NCBI GenBank assembly: GCA_001692895.1
Contig: KV748214.1
Span: 558,001 to 622,000 of the forward strand
Source: Cenococcum geophilum 1.58
Taxonomy: Eukaryota > Ascomycota > Dothideomycetes > Gloniales > Gloniaceae
Direction: 5' to 3'
Length of the DNA stretch: 64,000 nucleotides
Positions within the stretch are counted from its first letter, which is position 1. Each line of letters opens with the position of its first letter. Shown here in pieces: positions 36,642 through 47,578 of the stretch. The position numbers and the translations under genes are program-made. The notes below the pieces were generated by a model. It was not told where the DNA came from. It was given only the letters and a program-made list of their open reading frames with translations, and searched no databases.

Positions 36642-38340
36642 GTTAGCGTTATATCTATAATATCGTAGTTAATTACTATAGGCAGATCTAAGCGGGCCTT
36701 GGCCCCCCCCTATTACGGATTAATATTAATAGAGAGGTAGGAACCGGCAAATCACATCTTATTACTGTCCTCTCTACTACGCTTTATAATATAGCAAGGG
36801 CTAATAGTAAGCCGTCGCCATTAGCTCGAGCTGCCCCTACTAGGGTAGCTACCTTTAGTATTAACGGCAGAACTATATATAATCTATTAAGGTTACCGGT
36901 AAATCATCCGTTTAAGAAATTGCCTACTGCCAGTCTTATACCTCTACAACAAGCTTTTAAGGATATTCACTATCTTATCCTTAACGAGAAATCTATAATT
37001 AGGCAAGTACATCTAGCCTAGATTAATTACCGCCTCCGTTAGATTTACCCTACGCGTAATAACAACTACTTTAAAGGCTTAAACATCTTACTAGTAGGCA
37101 ATTTCCATTAGCTTCCCCCTATAGGTTAGGCGGCCTTATACAGCAATCTACCCGCTAGGCCGTTAGAGCTTACTAGCTATAAAAAGGGAGCCTATAAGGC
37201 AATTAACCGAACAGCTGTCCTAGATTAAGTTATATGGTAGGGCGGTAATAACGCTAAGAGCTCTGTATTTAGGACCGCCCTTATGGAGCTACGTAGTAAT
37301 TCTATAAGTAATTTAACCTAAAAGCTTCTTTTAACTAGGTATAAGCAGGGCCTATCCATTAATAAGGTTGCGGGCTTTAATAACACAATTTAGCTATATA
37401 GCATACGCGCTGCTATAAGTAAGTATAACGCTATTCGGCTTCGCGACCTTTTATAGCTAGTAGTGGCTATTAAGTTAGTTAACACTAGTATAGGTATACG
37501 GAAAGTTACTCCTAATTAGTGCGATACTATAGAGAATCTAGCCCTATATATTAGCGTAAAAGTAATACTAATATAGAATATCTGGGTTAAACTAGGCTTA
37601 GTAAACGGTACTACTAGTATAATTAAAGATATTATATAGAAGGGACACGCGGATATTAAAAAGGATCAGCCTTAGTCACTACTAATTATAATAGATAGGT
37701 ATAACGGACCTACCCTATTCACTCAGCAGGATAGTAAGAAAGTCATCCCTATATTTTCCATACTTCATAAGTAAGAGGGTATAAAAGGCTCTTATTTACG
37801 GCGTTAATTTCTAATTACTCTAGCTTTTACTCTTACCGTATATAAAAGCCAGGGCCTAACACTTAACTAGGTAGTTCTAGATATTAAGGAAAAGAATAAG
37901 ACAGCTAGGCTAACCTATATAGCAATCTTATAAGTTAAGAAGCTTTTAGGGCTTATATTCGAATGTAGGTTTAATATAGAACAATTTCAGTTATCTATAA
38001 GTAAGACTAAAGAGGTATAATAAGAAGATTTTGTACGAAGGCAGCAGTAACTACTTATAAACAACTTTTCCTAATTAGGAAATTATATACTAGCTTAGAG
38101 GTAAGCGGAGAATATAGCATTCGTCTTAGTTTTTTAACTTTTAAACAGCTTAACCACGAAATCCAATTTTCTAAATTTTAACCCCCCTATCCGTCCTACC
38201 TTCTTACCGCTTCTAGAGCTATTAAATATACATACAATGGTATATAGGGAGAATTGGCAGTATTACTAGATTAATATTACTGCTATCTGTAGCGTTAATT
38301 AATTTTTGGAATTTTTTAAAAAAATTTTAAAGGGCGGAAA

Positions 38341-39160
38341 TGTCGCTTATATAAGGAGTTATGTAACCTCCAAGAATATATACTACTTAGGACCGCATAT
38401 TAGCAGCTACAACTTCTCTATACTATAGTTAAGATTTTATATATACCGCACCTGGAGCTACTTAAAATAACTATTACTTATAGATCTACCGATTTATAAA
38501 TTAAAAATTAGACGTAGTTAGAGCTGTTAGTAGGGGTTATTAATCACGCTCCCTATAACAAAATCTAACTAATAAACAAACTAATAAATTAAATTAAAAG
38601 TTTGGAACGTCTAAATAAGGTTCTACTAAGACGCTAGTTAGACCCTAACCTAGACCCTTCCTAACCTATTAAATTCTAAAAATAACAACCTTTACTAAAT
38701 TAAAAATTATCCTTATCCTTAATAAGCCATCCGATTAGATTTAATAGTTCTTTATTATCTAAGATATAGCTAAAACTAATAAGGTATGGCAGTATATTAA
38801 CCTATCTAAGAAGAAAGATAATCTTCTAAAGCTAGAACTACCAAGTCGGCCTATACTAAGGGACATACTACCTATAGCTATATTAATAGCAAAGCTAGAC
38901 CTAAATTAGCTTACTGCCTATAACTAGCTCTACGCTAAATATAAGGACGATCTACGCGTATACTAAAAGCAAAAACAGGCTATAAACGATATTAATAACT
39001 ATATCGTTCGTACCATATCGGTAGCCTACCTTTCACTTATTAACAGCCTTAGTAGTCAGTTACATTAAATATTTAAGGCGTCTCTACTACTGCAGTAGCC
39101 ACTGCAGTAACAAAGACACCCCGTATTTTGGTAAGTAATTAAGCCCATCTTATACGAGAA
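38341..39160 (+). mobile_element. Copia-type LTR and gag fragment
   Basis: From about 38575 to 39110 a plus-strand coding trace resembles fungal copia gag, with a lysine-rich helix followed by a TISVAYLSLI-type stretch. The preceding segment from 38341 (TGTCGCTTATATAAGG...) could be its LTR, and a diverged relative of that segment occurs at about 40205-40360. No pol was seen. It is a broken fragment and its exact ends are not fixed. Confidence 0.45.
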
Positions 39161-39194
39161 TCTCGTGCTTATTAGTACTTACCAAATCACGTAC

Positions 39195-40193
39195 TTGCAG
39201 GGCCTCCTCCCGTCTATAAATACTCCCTTCTCTATACCTTCCTTTTTTCTTTTCTTCTTCCTTATAAGAGCTGGAGGTGCTCTAATACTTCTTAGTCTCT
39301 ACTAAGGGATTTATTGGTTGATATGGTAATATAGATAGCATTAGATAAGGAGACGGGCAAGAGAGAAGATAGGAAGGACGGAGGAGCCTCCAGTAGGTGT
39401 CAGTTGAGCAACGTTAATGGCTATATTATAGCTGCCTAATCTCCTATACTCGCAGGCCTCCTCCCGTCTATAAATACTCCCTCCTTTATACCTTCCTCTC
39501 TTCTTTTCTTTTTCCTTATAAGAGCTAGTGGTTCTCTAATACTCCTCTTTAGTCCCTATTAAGGGATCTATTGGTTAATATAGCGATATAGACAGCATCG
39601 GACGAGAAGACGGGTAAGAGAGAAGACAGGAAGAACGGAGGAGTCTCCAGTAGGTGTTAGCTGAGTAACGTTAACGTCTATATTATAGCTGCCTAATCTC
39701 CCATTCGCAGGCCTCCTCCCGTCTATAAATACTCCCTCTTCTATATCTTCCTCTCTTCTTCTTTCTTCTTCCTTATAAGAGCTAGAGGTGCTCTAATACC
39801 CCTCCCTAGTCCCTACTAAGGGATCTATTAGTCGACGTAGTGATATAAACAGCATCTAACGAGGAGATAGGTAAGAGAGGAGACAGGAAGGACGGAGGGG
39901 CGTTTAGTAGGTATTAGTTAAGTAACATTAATGTCTATATTATAGCTGCCTAATCTCCCGTTTGTAGGCCTTCTCCCGTCTATAAATACTCCCTCTTTTA
40001 TACCTTCCTCTCTTCTTCTTTCTTCTTCCTTATAAGAGCTAAAGGCGCTCTAATACTCCTCCCTAGTCTCTACTAGGGGATCTATTAGTTAATATAGCGA
40101 TATAGATAGTATCTAACGAGGAGATGGGTAAGAGAGGAGATAAGAAGGACGGAGGAACCTCCAGTAGGTGTTAGTCGAGCAACGTTAACGGCG
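39195..40193. repeat. Tandem array of four units of about 255 bp with TATA-like boxes
   Basis: Units begin (at GGCCTCCTCCCG or its equivalent) near 39201, 39455, 39710 and 39967. Each carries CGTCTATAAATACTCCC, then a 35-bp pyrimidine tract, then TTATAAGAGCTAG, and ends with AGTAACGTTAACG and CTGCCTAATCTC. Units differ mainly by transitions and keep register to within 3 bp. No coding potential was seen. Confidence 0.9.
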
Positions 40194-41089
40194 GTTTTTA
40201 TTACCCAAAAATTGCGTTATATAACGATATTTGGGAACGCAAATATATACCCCCATCCCATACTCACACCACTACTAAATATTCTAGATTTTGCACTTGG
40301 AGCTACTTATAATAGGTATTCCTAGGAGATCTGCCGGTTTAAAGCTCTATAATTAAACGTTATTAACATTTTATATAGGGGTCGTCAATTAAGCTCCCGG
40401 GATATAATTTTTAAAGTTTAATACCACACTAATATTACGACCTTCTTGCAGTAGCCGAGCCACCCCTAATCTCCTTCCTCTCCTCCTCCCTCCCATTACT
40501 TAGCGCCAAGCTATTACGTTGTTGCTAAGCTATCGTGTCGTCGTATATCCGAACTGGGTGGGTAATAATATAGTTACTTAATTATATCAGACGTCTCTAT
40601 ATATAGTTATATCTCTTCCTATACGCGTATTTAATCAAGTTAGGGTAGTAGACTTACTTTAATTCTAGCTATACAGCGATTTAGTTATTAGGCATTAAAA
40701 ATATTTAGTATATAAAGCTTTAAATTAGAATCATAATCTACTATATTAGATCCTACATAGAGGGCTCTATATTAAAGCTCTGCAGTCTAAATATATACTA
40801 GATTNGTGACNAATATAATCCTTAAGCCNAGCTTAAGTAGGGCGCCTNNNTNACTNTAGTAGATCCTTACCTAGNAGTNACNAAGGCGCCTTANTCTTAC
40901 TACNACTTNTAAATTAAGCAAAAGCTCTATATAGGGGGGTCCCAGGGGGTCTCCCCCTGGAAAACCTTATCTCTATATATATTAATTAAAGTCTATATAA
41001 TAAAGCTCTAAAATTAATTGGCTTATTACTTATAACCTCGGGTTAAAATTTTCGTTAGGGGGCTAACGATCCGCATGTTATAAAAAGCG
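40194..41089. other. AT-rich unclassified DNA at the edge of the repeat block
   Basis: No gene. It contains a segment related to 38341-38510, undetermined bases at 40805-40910, and an 8-bp stem hairpin at 40942-40960. Base composition changes to gene-like at about 41080-41090. Confidence 0.6.
40942..40960. other. Perfect hairpin, 8-bp stem and 3-base loop
   Basis: CCAGGGGG, TCT, CCCCCTGG. A GC-only-core palindrome in a strongly AT-rich segment and without C-to-T erosion. Confidence 0.8.
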
Positions 41090-42344
41090 TTAAAGACCTA
41101 GTGAGTAAACTACCAACTCTTCCATCGTATCATGGGTTCTAAATTTGACACAACCCGGGTCACCTTCCGCTAACACACTATTTGCAGAATATTCCACTCC
41201 ATTGATGTCCGATATAGCTGTTCCGGATATTGCCTTAGTCACCTTCACAACACTTATTATACCAAGTACTACAATACCTACCATTTCCATACACTACGCT
41301 GCGTCAACAACCAATACCACACTTCCAACGCCTGCTAGTTTACTGAACCCTGGTCCTCGAACGATTTCTGCCATCACAACATTCCCAGTGACCTAGTCAT
41401 ATCCCTCATTAGCCGGGTCACGTGAATGGAATTTCATTAACACCACTATCCTGATCAAGCCCACTCTTGATCCCGACTATAGCCTTAACATCAATGACTC
41501 TAGGACCGTGGGCGTAGTACCCACTAGCCTTTAATATGGTGAACTGACATTTTTTAACCAGGGCATAGGCGCGTGCGGACAGAGTATGGCCTCGAATGAC
41601 TTAGTGACTGCTATTCCGTGGCAGGTTTACGACCTACACAGAAGTTGGAGCGATAGCAATCAGGCCGTGTTCTGTAATCGAACAATTGCCGTGTGGAACG
41701 AGATTCAGTCAATGGATTTTATAGTGAAGGATAGATGTAGGTTATGAAATCGTTCTTGTACGAACATGGTTATGAAAAATGCTGAGGTTTCAAGGCCAGT
41801 GTTGTAGGTCGCAAAATATTGACATTCAACCTGATAATTTCCCTTGATTTGAAAACTGTGTTCCTGCACGGACCACCTACTCGAGGACCCTGACGTTGCA
41901 AGGGATAGCTTACTGACTGCGTTAATTGGATCGCTCGCTGTCCGCTAACTGTTACGCTATTAGCTAGCTATCCTAATTAGGCAAGTGGTATAGCCAGTAG
42001 AGCCTTTAATAGTGCTCTAACCCAGTTTTAGCGCGTGCTATATCTAACTAAGAGTTTACTAATTTATAATAATTCTAGCTTAAAGCTAAACTCTATAATT
42101 AATTTCCCTAGCTACTAAAGCTTTCCGCTTAGCTATGTAAGCAACATCACGAGCATATATTTTAATCTTAATCCGCGCACAGTATAAAAGCATGACTTTA
42201 ACTTTAATTTCAAGCTCTAAACTATAAAACGACTTTACTTTACGGCCAAATATTGTCTAAATACAATCAAGCATATCTTTCAACATTTCGCAGCTTTATC
42301 CAGTTATATTCGCATATTTCTATTATCATAAACTATTAAATATC
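41090..42344. other. Intergenic region upstream of the GST gene
   Basis: A Ser/Thr-rich open frame of 83 codons (41145-41396, plus) has no recognised similarity and is not called. The part from about 41930 to 42240 is AT-rich again and may be old repeat. A TATAAAAG box lies at 42183-42190. Confidence 0.55.
42183..42190 (+). promoter_or_regulatory. TATA-like box upstream of the GST gene
   Basis: TATAAAAG, 155 bp before the ATG at 42345. Position and sequence suit a core promoter, but this is inference. Confidence 0.35.
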
Positions 42345-43025
42345 ATGGCATCACAAACCCCCAAATTCCATCTCCACACATACTTTCGCTCTTCTTGTTC
42401 AGGCCGTCTTCGCATAGCTCTAGCTCTCAAGCAAATCCCCTATACAACAACCGTGACCAACCTTCTCAAAGACGAGCAACTAAGTTCCACCTACGCAGCC
42501 ATCAACCCCTCCGCGTCCGTCCCCGTCCTCACACGGCTAGACACCGACACATCATTCTCAATCGGCCAATCGATCGCCGCATTAGAGTACCTCGAAGAAG
42601 CGTTCCCAGGCGTGCATCCGTTGCTCCCAGCACCAGAGCGCGCACTCGAACGCGCGCAAGTGCGCACCTTGGTAAACATCGTCGCGTGCGACATCCAGCC
42701 TATCACGAACCGGCGCATCATCCTTGCCGTGCAACAGCTGGGCAAGGATCCCGCGGAGTGGTGTCGGCACTTCATAGAGCGCGGGTTCGCGGCGTACGAG
42801 GCGACGCTTGAGAAGACGGCAGGTCAGTTCTCGGTCGGCGACGAGATTACCTTGGCCGATGTGTGCTTGGTCCCTGCTGTGTGGGCTGTCGAGCGGTTTA
42901 GCGTTGATTTGGGGAAGTTTCCGAGGCTGAAAGGCGTGTTTGAGGAGATGAGCGGGACAGAGGCAGTGCGGAAGGCGCATTGGAGACGGCAGGAGGATAC
43001 GCCGGAGGAGTTTAAGGAGTCATGA
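42345..43025 (+). CDS. Zeta-class glutathione S-transferase (maleylacetoacetate or maleylpyruvate isomerase type)
   Basis: A single-exon protein of 226 residues, the usual size for the family. The N-terminal thioredoxin-like domain has the zeta-class signature SSCSGRLRIAL at residues 16-26, with the catalytic Ser-Ser-Cys, then NPSASVPVL near 54-62 and QSIAALEYLEE. The helical C-terminal domain has CDIQPITNRRI and ends with LADVCLVPAVWAVERF. These enzymes isomerise maleylacetoacetate (tyrosine breakdown) or maleylpyruvate (gentisate pathway) with glutathione, in the cytosol. No homogentisate dioxygenase or fumarylacetoacetase gene lies next to it. The monooxygenase 18 kb away could feed an aromatic pathway, but that is speculation. 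The frame is intact and the codon use is GC-rich, unlike the repeat block 1.2 kb upstream. Confidence 0.93.
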   Translation: MASQTPKFHLHTYFRSSCSGRLRIALALKQIPYTTTVTNLLKDEQLSSTYAAINPSASVPVLTRLDTDTSFSIGQSIAALEYLEEAFPGVHPLLPAPERALERAQVRTLVNIVACDIQPITNRRIILAVQQLGKDPAEWCRHFIERGFAAYEATLEKTAGQFSVGDEITLADVCLVPAVWAVERFSVDLGKFPRLKGVFEEMSGTEAVRKAHWRRQEDTPEEFKES

Positions 43026-43130
43026 GAGCTATGCGCTGAGTCCTACAGCCTTTAGTTTTGGGGATCTAGGTGTAACATTTGAGACAGTGTTGTAGCAACA
43101 AGATTGTGTGTCCGGATCTCGTTCCTCAAC

Positions 43131-43560
43131 CTAAGCCAAGATAAACTCCTCCTTTTTGACAGTACCATCCTCTTCATATTCCAGAGCCTCACCATCGATA
43201 AGTCCATGAACATAGCATTCTAACTTATGTTTCAATATAGCTCTTTTGCAGTTGAGGGAGCAGACTTACCGCCGATGAACTAATGTGAACCACCACCCTT
43301 TTCTCTTAAGTCATAGAGAAGCTGGCCTTCGAAGAACAGAAAAAAACTTACCACTAACTTGATCCACATCAGGTTCTAGAGAGATGTAATTCTTACTTGT
43401 ACGAAAAAGCCTGCGCAAATGGGCCACTAAATATAGCCTAGTTCTTGTTAAATACTACTTCCGCTCTGCTGACTGATCATCCACAAAATTAAAAACCAAT
43501 CGATTCAAGTCATTGTTATTACTAGCTCTATCCCTCGAAGCCATTTTCTCCGGCTGTCGA
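43131..43560 (-). pseudogene. C-terminal remnant of a HET-domain (heterokaryon incompatibility) protein
   Basis: On the minus strand the last exon (43219-43131) reads ECYVHGLIDGEALEYEEDG and ends EFILA before a TAG. CYVHG(I/L)(M/I)DGEA is the characteristic tail of HET-6-type proteins. A 50-nt intron (43269-43220, GTAAGT...TTAG) precedes it. Further upstream, RRLFRTSKNYISLEPDVDQV matches the usual pre-tail pattern (RR.F.T..G..GLGP...GD). The reading frame is broken by at least one in-frame stop and one shift, and the N-terminal HET domain itself is absent from the window's sequence here. HET proteins trigger cell death on fusion of unlike hyphae, and this copy cannot do so. Confidence 0.7.
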
Positions 43561-43689
43561 TTAAAAGGGTACATGCTTGGAAGGTTAACTCGTCATTGTG
43601 CTAGGAGGGCTCTAGTCACACAAGTACAAAAATCGCTCTTTCGTAAATATAACATATCAAAGGAAGCTGAGAGTTCTTCAGATTAAGCT

Positions 43690-44177
43690 TTGCTAGTAGA
43701 TCCACATGGCACCAATCCAGAGGAGGTATTCTTTGACCTGGAGACAGAGGTGGAAGAAAGCATAAGAATATTAGAGGTTTTTCATAATAGCGAAGGTTAC
43801 GCCATTTACGGTTATATGTTTACTGAATATCGGCGCTCCCTAAATGTAAGAAGTAGCCCAATATTGAGTTGGATCAATAAGACCAACCTAGGTAATCTGG
43901 AATAACAGTTCATTTCCACATTCAACGTCTGGCATTCCCGCGAATGTCCTCCCATGCAACGGTTCATATTCAAAGAAGGCCCCTGAGAAGCCCTTCCTTT
44001 GCCGGTTGCCGATCCCACCGACGTGCGAAAACGGGTTCCTCTAAGTATTTCGCCGAAACTCTAAGAGTTAGAGAAGGAGCTATATTTGATAGACAAGGCG
44101 CTATGGATGTGGCACTGGAGAAGACTCAAGGTAAGCGTCTGATGGGCCGGCTTGAAGTGCAGGTGTCGTGGAAGTGA
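43690..44177 (+). pseudogene. Gene debris, possibly an oxidoreductase C-terminus
   Basis: Two short open frames (43690-43905 and 43944-44177) have gene-like composition. The end of the second (GAMDVALEKTQGKRLMGRLE) loosely resembles the C-terminus of zinc-type or quinone oxidoreductases, where a helix precedes GKV.V.V. The first, rich in Glu, is not recognised and ends at a potential GTAAG donor. I would not assign a function. Confidence 0.25.
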
Positions 44178-44378
44178 GGAAGTGAATATGTCGAACGAAC
44201 TCGTATGTAGATTGATCTACGAAGAAAATGAGGCTATATATACGGGCACCTCTGATCTAACCCTAATATAGTAGTGATCGGCACCAGGTCGACAGAATAA
44301 GACAGTAACACCCCACCACAAACAAAATAAACTCACCTTCACATCTATAGCTTTCTAAAGCAGCAGTGCCAAATTGCC

Positions 44379-45484
44379 ATGGTAAAGCTCGCTAACATCC
44401 GCTCATCAAACGCAGCCTTCAAAGCTCGCAGCAGCGGTTTCGTGGCCGTTTTTTGTAGGTGGGACTAGCGGTATTGGGGAAGCAACTGTCAAAGCTCTCG
44501 CTGCACATGGCGAGAAATGTACGATTTATATCGTCGGGCGCAACAAGACTGCGGCTGAGGCTATTATAAACCTGTGTCAAGATTCAAGCCCGGAATCAAC
44601 GGTCATTTTTATTCAGAAAGACGTCTCGTTGCTGAAGAATGTGGACTCAGCGTGTGAGGAGATCAAAAGCCAGGAGCAGAGAGTGGATTTACTGTTCATG
44701 TCTCAGGGATACCTGACATTTGCCGGACGAAATGGTATGTCGATGGTGTCTCCGTCTTTAGATGCGTCCTTTCTCCCTGCGTAGTCATCGCAAGTTCTTA
44801 CTCACATCGCCTTATAATAAAGAAACTGTTGAAGGAATTGACACAGTTCTGTCACTGCGGTACTATTCTCGAATGCGCTTTGCAACTGGCCTCCTCCCAT
44901 TACTCTCCACATCTCCTTGCGCGCGCGTCATTTCAGTCTTCGCACCAGGCCGTGGAGAGCTGAGCCTGAAACTTGATGATATCGGGCTTAAAGAGAAATA
45001 TTCAGTTCTGAAGAGTATAAGCCACCCCACATTTGAGAACACCTTCTTCATGGAATGCCTTGCAGCGACAAACCCTAGCGTTAGCTTCCTGCATATTTGG
45101 CCTGGTCTTGTGCAAACGCAAGAAATGGAGAAAAGCGAATTCCCGGGATTTGTGAAATGGCTGATCAAATGGGTTTTGTTTCCGCTGATCAAACTGTTCT
45201 GCGTTCCGGTTGGTGAGACGGGTGAGAGGATGCTGTTTCATGCGACGTCGGAAGTATATCCAACTTTGGTTACGGTAGACAGGCGATCATCTTCCCCAGG
45301 AGACATCGAAATTGCCATTGGTTCGAATGGTGAGAGGGGAAGTGGTTGTTATTGTGTAAATTGGGATGGCGATATACTCCGTAACCACGCACGTCTTGAG
45401 AGGTATAGGAAGAAAGACGGAATTGAGAAGGTAGTAAAGCACACTATGGAGGTGTTTGGTGCCGCTACTGGAGGTGGGGGCTAA
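44379..45484 (+). pseudogene. Short-chain dehydrogenase/reductase with one frameshift
   Basis: Exon 1 is 44379-44734 and exon 2 is 44823-45484, with an 88-nt intron (GTATGT...AAAG) that restores the frame NETVEGID. The protein would be about 338 residues. It has a Rossmann nucleotide-binding motif VGGTSGIGEATVKALAAHG, then VDLLFMSQGYLTFAGRN, LSLRYYSRMRFATGLLPLL, ARVISVFAPGRG, and a C-terminal tail common to a fungal SDR family. The canonical YxxxK is not obvious, as in several members of this group. A run of six T at 44449-44454 puts the start out of frame with the dinucleotide-binding motif; removing one T would reconnect them. This is either a sequencing error in a homopolymer or an early disabling mutation, and the remainder of the frame is clean. 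Confidence 0.75.
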
Positions 45485-46004
45485 TGATACTTCTATGATT
45501 GTTTCCAGCGAATGTTTGAATGGTCTTTTCGCCGCTTTCTCGTTCGTCGGCGCTAATGAGCTATCTTGAACAGGATGCAATCCGAGTTTTATTTGGCCCT
45601 CCAGAAGTCTTAAATGTTACTAGTGGGATTTTAACATTAAAAAATTGCAGATCTAAAGGATGAACACTTACCTTATTTAATATCTTTGTACTTATTGGAC
45701 GTCACTTGCAGCGTTTTCTTCTTTTAGAAGAAAGATCATGTCTCGTGGAACGCCTTATATCATATATCAGCACTAGATCCTTCGCTGAGTTTCAAGTGCA
45801 ATGTTAGTTAGTCGCCACATGGTTGCCTTGCCTAGGATCGGTGTGAACGGTCTGAGAATACCGTAGTCTCGAAGTTACCAGAAATCGTCCTTAAAGCTGG
45901 TCTGCCATTATCTTGTCATTACTGCCATCTACTTTATCAAATCCTCAATGTCATCCTAAAAGTATCTTCGACTTTTGATCTCAGCCTTTGAACAATCGAG
46001 CATA
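45485..46004. other. Intergenic region between two SDR genes
   Basis: No gene seen. Moderately AT-rich, with scattered short frames only. Confidence 0.5.
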
Positions 46005-47056
46005 ATGATGAAGGCTACAGAAGTCGCCGCCCCGCAGGCCCACATGGGGATGTTTGTAAGCAAAACATATCATAGTAGCCCGTTTACCGAAATTGAAGGT
46101 CACTTTACCGAACCCTTTTGTGGTTGTGATTACTGGAGGTGGCCGCGGACTCATAGAAGCGTACACCGTAGCTTACGCTCAAGCAGGCGCGAGCGGGATT
46201 GTTCTTGCAGCTCGTTCACAGGATGAGCCCGATGGCGTTACACGCCGTGTACCTGGAATATCCCCGAAAACCAAGGTCTAGGTCGTGAAGTATGATGTAA
46301 CGCTAACATCAGATGTGGAGAATCTCGCAAAAGCTATTCGCGAGGATCATCAAGGCCGACTGGATGTCATTGTGAACGACGCAGCCTTTCTCGATGAGGC
46401 TGGATGGAAACTCATTACGAAAAGCAATCCTGAGGATTTTAGGAAAAAGTTTGACGATAATGTTTTCGGTGTGTATCTAGTCACACGAACTCTGATCTCA
46501 CTGCTCCTAGCTACCGAAGGTGGCGCAAGGGCTGTGATTGCCATTTCAAGCATGTCCTCGTATTTTTGCAAGCTATTCTATTAGCATGGGCATGGGCAAG
46601 CTTGCGATGAAAAGGTTCATCGAATTCCTTGATAATGAGTATAAAGATCAAGGTCTTGTGGCATATGCGCTGCATCCTGGAGGTGTTCCAACAAAGAATG
46701 AGCACGTCCCCAGAAAGTGCCGGCTGAGTTGCAAACTTGTATAACTTCCTCCAGAAATGGGTGCGTGATAAATATGCAAACTGGTGTATAGATCTCCAAC
46801 ATGAGGCAAGCATTCCAGCAGCCGTACTCGTGTGGCTTACAAAGACACGGAGAGGTGGCTGAGCGGGAGACTCATCGTTTCAAACTGGGATATAGCTGAA
46901 TTAGAGGCGCAGAAGGAGGAGATTGTTAGAGATGACAAATTCAAATTCCAGATGGTGGTATGGTGGTTCTCGAAACATACATGGTGTTTGTTATACGCGT
47001 GTAGTTTGGTTCAAGCAATCCTTTCAGGGGGAATTGCACTTAAATTACTCCATTGA
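46005..47056 (+). pseudogene. Second short-chain dehydrogenase, decayed
   Basis: The parts lie in three frames in the right order. An N-terminal piece (MGMFVSKTYHSSPFTEIEG, from 46044) is followed by the nucleotide-binding strand VVVITGGGRGLIEAYTVAYA (46100-46190). Next come DVIVNDAA with a clear NADP-fold middle (46280-46550), a G-M-G-K-LAMKRF segment after 46580, and VAYALHPGGVPT (46657-46690). The typical fungal SDR tail WLSGRLIVSNWD ends it (46850-46900). At least three shifts or stops separate them and the YxxxK catalytic segment is damaged. It sits 0.5 kb downstream of, and parallel to, the other SDR but is not a recent duplicate: the tails differ in type. Confidence 0.65.
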
Positions 47057-47578
47057 AGCGTACTGAAGGACAGCATAGGTAGTCAGATTTCTTTCCTTCA
47101 CTTACTGCCTAACTAGCTGTGGAGATATCCGTATAAGGAACCTACCGGCATTTTGCCTAACATTATGTATTGTTTCAGCCACTTACCTGCTTTTGCCATT
47201 GAAATCAATATGATAGGCAGAAGTAATGACGGTGACCCTATCCAAAGACATAAGGCTTAGGTAAGATATAAACGTGATTGAATAAGGAAATTAACGAGAA
47301 TGCTAGAGTCGGCGGGAGTTTTGTGCCAGGTGACCGTATCGGGCAGAGGAAACGGCAAAGGTTCGCAGGCAGGAAAGCTTCGTCTGACAGCCTGACCAAC
47401 AAAATCGCGGCGCTTTCCGCCCGCCTGGACTCCGCAGCAAGCGAAGGCGGCGCCATTTCGCCCCAGCCTCATTATCGCTATCACCACCGCAACCACCAGC
47501 TTCCAGCTTCAACGCTCACTTCCGCTAACACTCCACCTCAACCACCTCACTATTCTCTCAGAGTAGCACTCGCCTACG
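47057..47578. other. 5' region of the NPC2-like gene
   Basis: Nothing coding is supported, and overlapping short frames at 47238-47512 look accidental. CT-rich stretches immediately before 47579 fit a fungal promoter. Confidence 0.5.

Larger units (their letters stand above)
23960..38170 (+). mobile_element. Helitron (Rep/helicase) fossil, split by two LTR retrotransposons
   Basis: A plus-strand coding trace starts with a small cysteine-containing motif (CSKCYIYKP) before 24041 and resumes at 30062 after the gypsy insertion. A DUF6570-like region (about 30640-31430, with VPSFLPILTAVEELLITRVY) is followed by a Helitron-like N domain (about 31500-33100). That domain contains FPTLFPYGKANFNIPRS and YAKHILKY, then later a CSKEEKKTESY-like stretch. 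After the copia insertion (33551-36641) comes a Pif1-type helicase with Walker A GTGKSHLI at about 36740-36763. Further motifs include LLVGNFHQLPP near 37100, and coding ends near 38170. Domain order is that of an autonomous fungal Helitron. The gene is interrupted throughout by RIP-like changes. The true ends (5' TC, 3' hairpin and CTRR) could not be located. Confidence 0.85.

Noticed and set aside
41145-41396. 83-codon Ser/Thr/Ile-rich frame, possible secreted-protein remnant
   Set aside because: No signal peptide and no conserved motif, and a minus-strand frame overlaps it. Insufficient evidence.
41930-42060. Possible tRNA-like segment (GGCAAGTGGTATAGCCAGTAGAGC...)
   Set aside because: No B-box GGTTCGA and no cloverleaf could be closed, so no tRNA is called. 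I found no convincing tRNA or rRNA elsewhere in the window.
42395-42980. Long overlapping frames on both strands within the GST gene
   Set aside because: Shadows of a GC-rich coding sequence; only the 226-codon frame has family motifs.
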